NCBI GenBank assembly: GCA_030684645.1
Contig: JAUXUF010000050.1
Span: forward strand, 1 to 52,144
Direction: 5' to 3'
Source of the DNA: Bacteroidota bacterium
GTDB lineage: Bacteria > Bacteroidota > Bacteroidia > Bacteroidales > Prolixibacteraceae
Length of the DNA: 52,144 bases
Positions within the stretch are counted from its first letter, which is position 1. Each line of letters opens with the position of its first letter. Positions 1-8,070 of the stretch are shown piece by piece. The notes below the pieces were generated by a model. That model saw only the letters and a program-made list of their open reading frames with translations, did no database searches and was not told where the DNA came from. A program made the position numbers and the translations under genes.

Positions 1-1700
1 TTGGGGAATTCGACAGCCAAAGAGCGGGCGATTCCGAGCATACTTTCATGCTTCACCCTGTCGTAAGAGTAGGCATAAGGAATCAACTGATAGCGCAAAT
101 TGACGATCTCCCTGGAAAGGTTGACGACTTTTTCGCCAAAAAACCAGGGCTGCTTTTGTTCATTCAGAGTGCCATGCAGGAAGAATAAAGGAGAAAATGC
201 TGCCAGTTGAAGGCTTCTGACATAGAGTTCGTTGCTCAGTTTAGGTTTATTTCCGAAAGCGCTTGAGCAAAATCCCCAAACCGGTATAAGGGCATTATTT
301 GCTGCGATAAGTTTCAGGCATTGCGCTTTCAAATCGGTAAAGGTCGGATAGTTGTCGCCCGACCATAAACCATAAGCATATTTCTGCGAACCCATATAGG
401 CCGTACGGTTAATGGAGTAAACCCGCTCGTTGCCAACCTTTCGCTGCTCCTCGTAAATAGCCCGTTGCATATAGTGGTTGTTCAGATTTCCCAGACCAAA
501 CTTTCCGGGATTCCTCAGGTCTGCCTCATCGTTCAAAAAGCCCATCATACCCTTTTCATAAGCTCCTTCGATCAGGTGCCCTGCCCACCATTCGCGGCAT
601 TCAGGAATCCTGAAATCGAGGGTCCTGCATTGACGTTGGACAAAATAGTCGATGCCAATATTTAATTCAGGATACTCAAAATGATGTTCTTCTGCGTATT
701 TGCCTTGCTGAGTATCAGTACTGTCAGCATTTTTCAGAATAATGCGGGGTTTGGTAATGCCAATCATCTTCAGCCCGTTGGCTTTTGCCCAATTACCTAG
801 TTCTCCGGTAGCACCATCGGGAAATTTTTTGCCCCAGCGTACCTCACCGAAGTTATCTTCACCCCAGGCCATCCAATCGAAATCAAGCATGAACCAGTCA
901 AACGGAATTTTTTTCTCCCTGTAGTTTTTGATGTGAGTTTTGAGCTCAGCCTCGTCAATACCCCATTCCAGTTGTCCAAAACCGGTATTCCATTTTGGAA
1001 ACATGGGTGGCAATCCCGCAATATTGCCTGCTCCTTTGATAATTTCTTTTGGAGTTCCCAGTATGATATAATATTCCGTATTCTTTCGCGAGCAATTTGA
1101 AAAAGATAGCTCTCCATTATTGTTTGAAATTTGTCCGCCGTTCGTATTCACCACGATACCGTAGCCACTCGTTGACCAAATAAACGGAGCGCCCGATCCA
1201 CCCTGCGGAAATGCCTGAATGGTTGAAGTTTTATTCCGGAGAAGCGTACCGTCATTGGAGTGACTGCCATAAGTATAAACTCCATAAAAATTATCAGCTG
1301 GTTCGTGCTTAAAAGTAATGCCTCCTTCCGGATCAACTTCTTTGGACGCAAGCAATAAATTCCCCTTTATGTCATACACAGAAACCTGCATCGAAGCTTT
1401 TGAAATTTTTACCAGCATGGCTGAAGTGCGAATTTCCACCGGATCTTTTTGCAGGTTGATCGATGCCTTTACCGGTTCCCATTTTTTAGTTTCATCAACT
1501 ACCGGAGTACCGGGAGAAACCTCTCCATTTGGCCGGTAGTCAACTTTTAGAATGTTGGCTGAACAAAGTTCCACTATACAGATATCGTTTCCTGACTTAA
1601 AAGTTAGCTTGTCATTATCTGAAGGACTGAAGGACTGAAGGCACAAACCCAGGGCTGCAATTGCGCCAAATAAAGCGAATGATTGAAATGCTTTTTTCAT
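1..1700 (-). CDS. GH31 family glycoside hydrolase (3' end of gene outside window)
   Basis: The reading frame is open from an ATG at 1700 to the window edge, giving about 566 residues without the C-terminus. Residues 1-25 form a signal peptide (MKKAFQSFALFGAIAALGLC start). About 25-220 is the GH31 N-terminal beta-sandwich and the rest a TIM barrel. The substrate-pocket motif LDFDWMAW lies near 272-279. The likely nucleophile is D391 in GFLNDEADL, the counterpart of the family WNDMNE motif, and the acid/base is D449 in WSGDN. GH31 enzymes act on alpha-glucosides or alpha-xylosides, or transfer glycosyl groups; the substrate cannot be told here. It is last in a co-directional run with the DUF6259-like, GH106 and GH141-like genes, so it probably acts in the periplasm on the same glycan. 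The family is secure; specificity is unknown. Confidence 0.88.
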   Translation of the reverse strand, partial: MKKAFQSFALFGAIAALGLCLQSFSPSDNDKLTFKSGNDICIVELCSANILKVDYRPNGEVSPGTPVVDETKKWEPVKASINLQKDPVEIRTSAMLVKISKASMQVSVYDIKGNLLLASKEVDPEGGITFKHEPADNFYGVYTYGSHSNDGTLLRNKTSTIQAFPQGGSGAPFIWSTSGYGIVVNTNGGQISNNNGELSFSNCSRKNTEYYIILGTPKEIIKGAGNIAGLPPMFPKWNTGFGQLEWGIDEAELKTHIKNYREKKIPFDWFMLDFDWMAWGEDNFGEVRWGKKFPDGATGELGNWAKANGLKMIGITKPRIILKNADSTDTQQGKYAEEHHFEYPELNIGIDYFVQRQCRTLDFRIPECREWWAGHLIEGAYEKGMMGFLNDEADLRNPGKFGLGNLNNHYMQRAIYEEQRKVGNERVYSINRTAYMGSQKYAYGLWSGDNYPTFTDLKAQCLKLIAANNALIPVWGFCSSAFGNKPKLSNELYVRSLQLAAFSPLFFLHGTLNEQKQPWFFGEKVVNLSREIVNLRYQLIPYAYSYDRVKHESMLGIARSLAVEFP

Positions 1701-1776
1701 ATTTTATTTCCATAATGGTTAGAGACTGTTTAAATTTCATATTTCGCTTTTATTCGGACATCATTCTATTAATATA

Positions 1777-1894
1777 GTGCCGTAGGCATAAAATATGGGT
1801 AGAATGAGAATTTATCGCTAAATATTCCGTCCCGGACGGGACGGAACCTTGCATTTCAATCTATTTTCTACCCATATAAAATCCCTAACGGGAT
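1777..1894. repeat. Composite palindromic intergenic element
   Basis: Nested palindromes fill the gap between two glycosidase genes. A small hairpin (TGCC-GTA-GGCA, 1778-1788) is followed by ATATGGGTAGAA (1793-1804). The centre is a perfect 10-bp inverted repeat with a 2-nt loop (arms 1825-1834 and 1837-1846, beginning TTCCGTCCCG). The exact 12-bp reverse complement of the first arm follows at 1866-1877, and then a hairpin ATCCC-TAAC-GGGAT (1881-1894). The symmetric layout shows a designed unit rather than a chance palindrome. It could be a mobile miniature element, a transcript processing site or a terminator; no T-run follows on either strand. Confidence 0.75.
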
Positions 1895-1926
1895 TGAAAA
1901 ACTAATTTTTTAACAGTTTTTTAGTC

Positions 1927-4095
1927 TTATTTCCCCAAAAATTCAATCACTGTCATTTCATTGGCTTCAAGTTTTTTTGATTTTCCATGCCAAATAGCGT
2001 TTGTATTTGTTGCAGAAACAAGGTTCCCGTTTTCGTCGTAATGTCTGACCTCGAAATGTCCGGAAGACGACTTTATCCATGGTGCCAGGTTCACATCAAA
2101 TTCTACCGCTTGTTTGGTCAAAGCAGTATTGATTATTACCATAATGGCCCGGTCTGGCAGCGTGTAGGCGCAAATGTGAGTTCCATTAACCGGCTTGGTT
2201 AACAGACAATCTCCCACCAGATTTCCATCGGTAAAATAGGGCAAAAACTGCTTCTTGAGTTTGGCACACTGCTTCAGCGCCTTGCTCAAATCCGGATAAT
2301 TGGAAATATAGTCGGAGCCATTGATAGATTCCGCTTTTCGGGGGAAAATATTCATATAAAGGTTGTCTGCAAAGGCTTTTTTTACAGCCAGTGGCGATGA
2401 ACTTATACAGGAATTGATCCTCGGGGATGGGAATGTGCTGGTCAACACTTTGCGGTCCATGTACCCGTCCCAGTTCCAGGTGTAGTCCAGGTAATTCGCA
2501 TCCAGTTCAAAGTTCAGGAGTTCCTCGCCTGAGAATGTACTTTCCGGATCGGTCTTTTTGGCGTAGTCCATGATTTGTTTGGCCAGCGAAATCATATTGG
2601 GTTCGGGATCCGGAGTCGTGTAGAACTGGTCCCAGCAAAACGAAGGAATACCAATATCCACCAAATGTTTCAGACCCGAAAGTACGTCCTCCTGCCAAAG
2701 CTTGTTGGTGGGACCAGCCTGTACAGATGACATGTAAGTTGCATATCCCGGATTCCGGGTGGGAATCAATTCGGTATGGTAGGTCCAGCCTTTGGTGCCG
2801 ATGACCTTCATATTGTAGCGTGGCGCTGTTTTCGGGTTGGCCTGAAGAACGGTGATAAATGGCACGAGGTTCACCCCCAGCTTCTTGCACGCTTTCACCG
2901 CATCAATCATATCCTGTTCGGTTCCAAGGTGTGCGAATGGTTTTGGCAAGGGTAACGTAAAAGCTTCGCACCAGGCCCAAATCACTATTTCATCCAGGCC
3001 ATTCTCTTTGCACTCCGCCGCAAGCCTGGGCAGGTCTTTAAAGGTAAAAATTGCATCTTTTGGATCGGCAGGCTGGTACTGGCTCATAAATACGCTCCTG
3101 AAACCTATTCCTTCGCGCACATGTTTTGGCATCGGGTAATAGCGATGGTAGTTTTGTTTTACCCATGCCTTATAAGGTGAGATTCCGGCAGCCCAACCGT
3201 TTTGGTGCGGGGTCAGCGCCCATTCCCCGCTTTGCCAGGTTTCCCCTTTTTTAACCAGCGTATCATTCAGACACATCATCCGTAACTTAGGTTCCAGTTC
3301 TGATAAACGTAACCGAACCGGAACCTGCGGATCCCAGCCCCAACGTTTCGGGAAAAGGCTGATTCCACCGCTGAGACCTCCCAAATCCATCCACCGAACA
3401 ATCATATCCTTGTTTTTCATCATTCCGCTTCCTACATATTGCGCAGAGTAAAAGGCGGCATCGATCATGAAAGGCGTGCTTTCTTTCGTCTCGTCTTTGG
3501 CAAGCTCAATGAACGGAAGGTTTGCAAAATTGCCTGTCCGGAAGTAGGTATTGTTTTCTCCGACAAAAGGTAGCATTCCCTGGAAATCAGGAAAAATTAC
3601 CTGGCGCACATCGGTATCGGATAAGTTTACGATTTTTGCAGTCATGATCACCGATTGGCCATCTTGGGCTGCCGTCAGCTTAACGGTTGCCGAAACTTTT
3701 CCATTTACCTTAAAGTTCTCCCTGCTCATTCCAAGCCTATCCCAAAATATCACTACCGAATCCGGATAAATGGAAACATGCGCTCCCTGCGAATACCGGG
3801 ATGCCAATCTTAAAACCTCAAACTCCTGGATTGGATAGGCGATGTCTATCATTCCTGCCTGATCAGGTTTTGACTCCAGAATTGTTCCAACACCAGGGTA
3901 GCTTATCTTCAGGATACTTCCGGTATTTCCATCAATCACAATATGCAATCCATTGAGGGTTGCCTCAAACGGTTTATCAACCTTGTCAGCAGCCAGATTT
4001 GTTAAAATGGAGCAAACAAACAGTCCAATTGTTATCGTGATTAATGTAAAAAAATTCTGTGCCATTCGAAAATTTGCTAGTTTAAATTTTATCAT
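1927..4095 (-). CDS. Secreted TIM-barrel glycosidase-like protein (DUF6259-like)
   Basis: This is a 722-residue protein with an N-terminal hydrophobic export segment at about residues 12-33. An alternative start at residue 11 (4065) would give a more standard signal peptide. Residues about 40-310 look like a beta-sandwich and about 320-620 like a TIM barrel related to clan-D-type glycosidases, followed by a small C-terminal beta domain. Candidate catalytic residues at barrel strand ends are D489 in PSFCWDQFYTT and E524/E525 in FSGEELLNFE. I place it near DUF6259, a family common in Bacteroidota polysaccharide loci, but I am not certain of the family name and know no proven substrate. It lies between GH106 and GH31 genes on the same strand, so a glycan-processing role is inferred from context and fold. 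Confidence 0.6.
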   Translation of the reverse strand: MIKFKLANFRMAQNFFTLITITIGLFVCSILTNLAADKVDKPFEATLNGLHIVIDGNTGSILKISYPGVGTILESKPDQAGMIDIAYPIQEFEVLRLASRYSQGAHVSIYPDSVVIFWDRLGMSRENFKVNGKVSATVKLTAAQDGQSVIMTAKIVNLSDTDVRQVIFPDFQGMLPFVGENNTYFRTGNFANLPFIELAKDETKESTPFMIDAAFYSAQYVGSGMMKNKDMIVRWMDLGGLSGGISLFPKRWGWDPQVPVRLRLSELEPKLRMMCLNDTLVKKGETWQSGEWALTPHQNGWAAGISPYKAWVKQNYHRYYPMPKHVREGIGFRSVFMSQYQPADPKDAIFTFKDLPRLAAECKENGLDEIVIWAWCEAFTLPLPKPFAHLGTEQDMIDAVKACKKLGVNLVPFITVLQANPKTAPRYNMKVIGTKGWTYHTELIPTRNPGYATYMSSVQAGPTNKLWQEDVLSGLKHLVDIGIPSFCWDQFYTTPDPEPNMISLAKQIMDYAKKTDPESTFSGEELLNFELDANYLDYTWNWDGYMDRKVLTSTFPSPRINSCISSSPLAVKKAFADNLYMNIFPRKAESINGSDYISNYPDLSKALKQCAKLKKQFLPYFTDGNLVGDCLLTKPVNGTHICAYTLPDRAIMVIINTALTKQAVEFDVNLAPWIKSSSGHFEVRHYDENGNLVSATNTNAIWHGKSKKLEANEMTVIEFLGK

Positions 4096-4146
4096 TAGCG
4101 TTTAGTTTAAATTTGGTAAAGCTCCTGAAAATGTTAATCTAGTTTA

Positions 4147-4277
4147 ACCTCTACGAGGTAATCTTTCCCTGTGGATTGTTTTTTCTATAATACTTAATCT
4201 CCTACGGAGAACTTTCCGCGTAGCGGATAAAGTGTTGTAGAACAATAGGATGCCACTCCGATATTCCGCGTAGCGGA
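4147..4277. repeat. Cluster of four 5-bp/3-nt-loop hairpins
   Basis: The gap between the DUF6259-like gene and the upstream GH106 gene has four perfect mini-hairpins: ACCTC-TAC-GAGGT (4147-4159), TCTCC-TAC-GGAGA (4198-4210), and TCCGC-GTA-GCGGA twice (4215-4227 and 4265-4277). The last two sit inside a longer identical block, TTCCGCGTAGCGGATAA. All share the loop GTA or its complement TAC while the stems differ. No protein-coding sequence is apparent. Confidence 0.7.
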
Positions 4278-4314
4278 TAAACTATAATTTTTACCGGACA
4301 ATACAAATCTCTTA

Positions 4315-7300
4315 TCACCGAATCGATTTTACCTGTTGCAGCGTTACCGGGCCAATCAGACCCGATTCCTGCAAGGGTTCATCCTTTTTCCAAAGGCGCC
4401 AGGTGGTAAAACTATACCGACCCGTCGGACTTGGCTGGTCTTTCAATATCCAATCTGGCCAGGTATTTTGTTTCAGGGTGCCATTCGGATTGCGTTCACT
4501 GTCTTCGGGCAGGTTCTCATCGCCAATTTGCCGGTTTACCCACAAATTGACTACCTCAATTTTCAGGCTGTTTTCACCTTCATGTACCAACGAGGTAATG
4601 TCGGCCCGATAGGGAGGTTTCCATAGTATCCCAGCATCTTTTCCGTTCACAAACACATTTGCCATCACCTGCACTTTTCCCAGATCAAGAAAAAGCTGAG
4701 TCCCTTTTTTTACTGAATGGACAGGAATGACAAGCGTTTTGAAATAACTTCCTGTTCCGGAGAAATAGTTTATTTCCTTTTCCGGAAGCCTGGTCCATGA
4801 TTCCAGCTGATTCAATTCTATTACGGTTGAATCGCCATTTCCTTCCGGAAATTTTAGTTTCCATGGGCCTGAAACCTCATCAGGTTTCAGCTCGGAGGAA
4901 ATGTTTTCAGTAAGTTTTTTTCCATCAGCCTTGGTAAAAACATAATTTCCGGAATAGGAGATTTCACCGTTTAAAAAATCAAAAACACCACTTTTAACGT
5001 TCCCAGATGTTCCTGAGGCAATTCCATCCTGAACAAGCGACTCATCGTTGCGGGTGACTTTGACGATCCTGTTTGAATCAAAATCCTTTTCCGGAGTGAA
5101 AACCACGAAACCACTACCCGCAGGATCCAGTAAAACAGGAATGCGAATTGTGCCTTTTCCGGTGGAAGAATAGGTTGAAATTGCCTTTGTTTGCCCGGTT
5201 TCAGGATCCCACCAATAGGGACGTTTCCCGGTTACCCGAAAGGTGCAGTTGGCCACCACCGTGGAGTCAGCGCCATTGGATATGAAATAAACATCCGTTT
5301 CATTGATTTTCCGGTGGATGTATCTCAGTTTTTTGTCGGACATAAAATCTGAAACAATACCTATACGGTTCAGCGCTTCTTCAGGTGAAATATTCCTGAA
5401 TACCCGGCCTTTCCCAACTTTTCGTTCCTTAACAGGTTCTGTTCCGGTTCCCCAAAGTTCTTCCACCAATGCCTTCAGCTTAACATCCGCCCGGGGATAA
5501 TCTGTCAAGCCCGGTGTTGCCAATGGAGGTTCACCCAGAACAGAAATCCCTTGTACTACCATATCGCGGATACGCCTCAGCATGGGTTCTGTCATGGTTC
5601 CTGTATGGGTCAGTACCAGCATCCGGTGTGAATTGCCTGAACCGTCAATCAGTTTCCCGTCTTCTACCTTAACCCGTTGAAACGCGTCGGGGCTGCAGGC
5701 ATCATAATCGTACCCGGTAATTGGAAGGATTTTATAGCGATAAATGGGTTCTTCAGGTTGAAGGTTCAGTACATCGGACACGAAGGTCCCCTGTCGCAAC
5801 AAGTACTGACAACGGGCCAGGTAAGTATGCCAGGGCAAAGAATATTCCCACCAGGTTTGGGTCCGTTCATAATGGAGTCCGTAGGGGCCCTGGGATATGC
5901 CCGGTTTTCGGTCAGACCAGGGTTGCATGGCGTAGCGATGAAAAATGAACCGGTTCACCCCATCACAAAAAAACCGGTCGCCGGTAGCCTTGATGTTGGC
6001 AGGGTGCAACAACCATCTTTCTTCCTCTGCGGAAGTAAAACTTTCAGCTCCTGTAACGGGACGATTATTCAGGTGGGACGCGGATGACATGGCTTTCACT
6101 TTGTCAAAATACCAATCACCGCCATTGCGGGTCCAGAATTCGCTGATGGGTTCATCCGTCCAGTTAGCGGCATCCAGATCGTTTCCTATGGTGTTATAGG
6201 ATTCAAAGGAAAACTTCAACCCGTTTTCATGGCTAAGCTTTTGCATCTCTGCCACATAATTTTCAACCATCAATTCTGAAATGGTTTTGCGCAAATCCCA
6301 CATAAATCGTTCGGTCTGTTGCAAGTCGCCGATAACCCTTCCAGTTAAAACAGGAAGGAACGGCGTGATATCATATCCTCTTCTTTTTTTGAATTCTTCG
6401 GGCATATTTTTTGTCCAGTTTTGGGGACCGACTTCCCAGCTGTCAATATGGGTGGATACTAATGTTTTTCCGGCATTGGGCCCGACCAGTTCCACCAGTT
6501 TTTTCATCATGCCATCAAAATGCTTTTGGATTCCTGCCTTGCTCAACTTGTCGCACTCAGGCCCTCTGCCTTCTATTGGTGACGGCCCATTGTTAGCGCC
6601 GGTAAAGGTATGCCCCAACCGCAAGATTGTCCATTTCCCTGCCGGGGCATTCCATTGAAGACGACCATTGACATCCATATTTCCGGTAAGGTTAATCACT
6701 TCTTCTTGCGAAAGGATCACACTGGCAGGAGCGGTTTCACTGGGTTTACCGAATTGCCCAAAAATGCCGCTCTTTGAGAACAATGCCTTAAAGGAAAAAT
6801 TTTCGATGTGGTAACGGGGATGGATCTCCAGGTTGTTGATCATAAATTCCTTTTGATCGGTATAAGCTTTCACAAGCTGTATCCTGAACCAACGGGCTGT
6901 AGCCAAATTGAACACGATGGAATTCTTTCCATTTCTCAGCAAAAAAGATTTTACGTTTTTATATTCTTTTCCGTCATCTGAAACCTGAAGAACGGCATCG
7001 AACCAACCATCCAAAAGCAATCCACTGGCCGTCAGATCTAAAACGCAGGCTGTATATAAAGAATCAAACCGAACGCTCATCGAAGGAAGTTTATCCGCGT
7101 TGCGAAACGATAAGCTCACGGGATTTTTATCTGTTGGAAAAGCGGGGCCTGACACGCCTTCAGCAGTCGAAATGCTTAGGGAAGGATGGGCATCCATCAT
7201 GTGTACTTCTTTCAAATCCGGGTTCCGGACAGCCATCACGGCTATGTCGCGATAGTAATCGCCTTTTGTCGGAGGCTGTGGCAAAACCAAATTAACCAAC

Positions 7301-7782
7301 CCACCACCCAAAACAGGCGTCTCACCGGATACCACTGTTTGCATGGCAAATTCCGGTGTGATCCATGGACCGCCACTCCCGGTCCAGCCCGCATCGTTTG
7401 TCATGTTGACTTCCAGTCCCAAACGGTTCGCTTCCTGAACGGCAAACCGGAAAAAATCTTTCCATTGTTCACTCATAAATTTAACAGGGCCCAGGGGTGT
7501 ATTATCCATTGAACTCAGGTCAATATCCATAATCAAAACACCGCCGATACCAACCCGTTTCATGGCCTCAAGATCGGCTGTGATCCCTTCTCGGGTGACA
7601 TTACCACTCATCCAGAACCAAAACACCCAGGGGCGGGAAGATTCAGGAGGGGTGGAAAAATCTTTCCTGACGGACTCGATCTGATCAGTATTCGAAGAAG
7701 CTTTGGGCTGAGCTGACAAACCGACTGAAAGCAGAAATAATATGGTAAATGATATAACGAGCCCCGAAATGTTTTTTTTCAT
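4315..7782 (-). CDS. GH106 family alpha-L-rhamnosidase
   Basis: This is a 1155-residue exported enzyme. I place the start at 7782 because MKKNISGLVISF begins a clear signal peptide ending near LSAQ; the longer frame to 7821 only adds 13 residues. The N-terminus has the GH106 hallmarks RPWVFWFWMSGNVT, GVLIMDIDLSS and TNDAGWTGSGGPW. The candidate catalytic pair is E450 (DSWEVGPQNW) and E580 (GAESFTSAEE), assigned by family analogy. The C-terminus is a jelly-roll domain (FSGTGSYFKT, LFLDLGKV, NVFVNGKDAGILWKPPY). GH106 enzymes remove terminal L-rhamnose from pectic or other rhamnose-containing glycans in the periplasm. Neighbours are the DUF6259-like and GH141-like genes on the same strand, with 219- and 288-bp gaps, so these may be separate transcripts. 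Confidence 0.9.
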   Translation of the reverse strand: MKKNISGLVISFTILFLLSVGLSAQPKASSNTDQIESVRKDFSTPPESSRPWVFWFWMSGNVTREGITADLEAMKRVGIGGVLIMDIDLSSMDNTPLGPVKFMSEQWKDFFRFAVQEANRLGLEVNMTNDAGWTGSGGPWITPEFAMQTVVSGETPVLGGGLVNLVLPQPPTKGDYYRDIAVMAVRNPDLKEVHMMDAHPSLSISTAEGVSGPAFPTDKNPVSLSFRNADKLPSMSVRFDSLYTACVLDLTASGLLLDGWFDAVLQVSDDGKEYKNVKSFLLRNGKNSIVFNLATARWFRIQLVKAYTDQKEFMINNLEIHPRYHIENFSFKALFSKSGIFGQFGKPSETAPASVILSQEEVINLTGNMDVNGRLQWNAPAGKWTILRLGHTFTGANNGPSPIEGRGPECDKLSKAGIQKHFDGMMKKLVELVGPNAGKTLVSTHIDSWEVGPQNWTKNMPEEFKKRRGYDITPFLPVLTGRVIGDLQQTERFMWDLRKTISELMVENYVAEMQKLSHENGLKFSFESYNTIGNDLDAANWTDEPISEFWTRNGGDWYFDKVKAMSSASHLNNRPVTGAESFTSAEEERWLLHPANIKATGDRFFCDGVNRFIFHRYAMQPWSDRKPGISQGPYGLHYERTQTWWEYSLPWHTYLARCQYLLRQGTFVSDVLNLQPEEPIYRYKILPITGYDYDACSPDAFQRVKVEDGKLIDGSGNSHRMLVLTHTGTMTEPMLRRIRDMVVQGISVLGEPPLATPGLTDYPRADVKLKALVEELWGTGTEPVKERKVGKGRVFRNISPEEALNRIGIVSDFMSDKKLRYIHRKINETDVYFISNGADSTVVANCTFRVTGKRPYWWDPETGQTKAISTYSSTGKGTIRIPVLLDPAGSGFVVFTPEKDFDSNRIVKVTRNDESLVQDGIASGTSGNVKSGVFDFLNGEISYSGNYVFTKADGKKLTENISSELKPDEVSGPWKLKFPEGNGDSTVIELNQLESWTRLPEKEINYFSGTGSYFKTLVIPVHSVKKGTQLFLDLGKVQVMANVFVNGKDAGILWKPPYRADITSLVHEGENSLKIEVVNLWVNRQIGDENLPEDSERNPNGTLKQNTWPDWILKDQPSPTGRYSFTTWRLWKKDEPLQESGLIGPVTLQQVKSIR

Positions 7783-7841
7783 ATTTTGATAGTTCTGTTG
7801 AATATTGATGTTTAAGACCACTCCGAAAAGTGATTTTTTCG

Positions 7842-7959
7842 ACCTCAGAGAGGTTAAATGTTTATAGAAAAGATGTCGAGTCGCGAAATTCGACTCCGAA
7901 GGAGTCGTACATGGTGCTAATTTATTGATTTCTATAAATATGTGAAACCTCTGGTTTCA
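7842..7959. repeat. Cluster of three-base-loop hairpins, one pair mutually exclusive
   Basis: In the GH141-GH106 gap are ACCTC-AGA-GAGGT (7842-7854), CGACTCC-GAA-GGAGTCG (7891-7907) and TGAAACC-TCT-GGTTTCA (7943-7959). The left arm of the middle hairpin can instead pair with GAGTCG just upstream (7878-7883), giving two mutually exclusive folds. No coding sequence was recognised here. Confidence 0.6.
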
Positions 7960-8070
7960 TAAAAAGCTGTCCAATAAAAGGATTCTTTCTATTAACTTCT
8001 TGCAAAGGACTCCTGTTTATTGTTTTCTGTATATAGGATTTCCAACTTCAATTTGTGTTCATTGCAAGAA

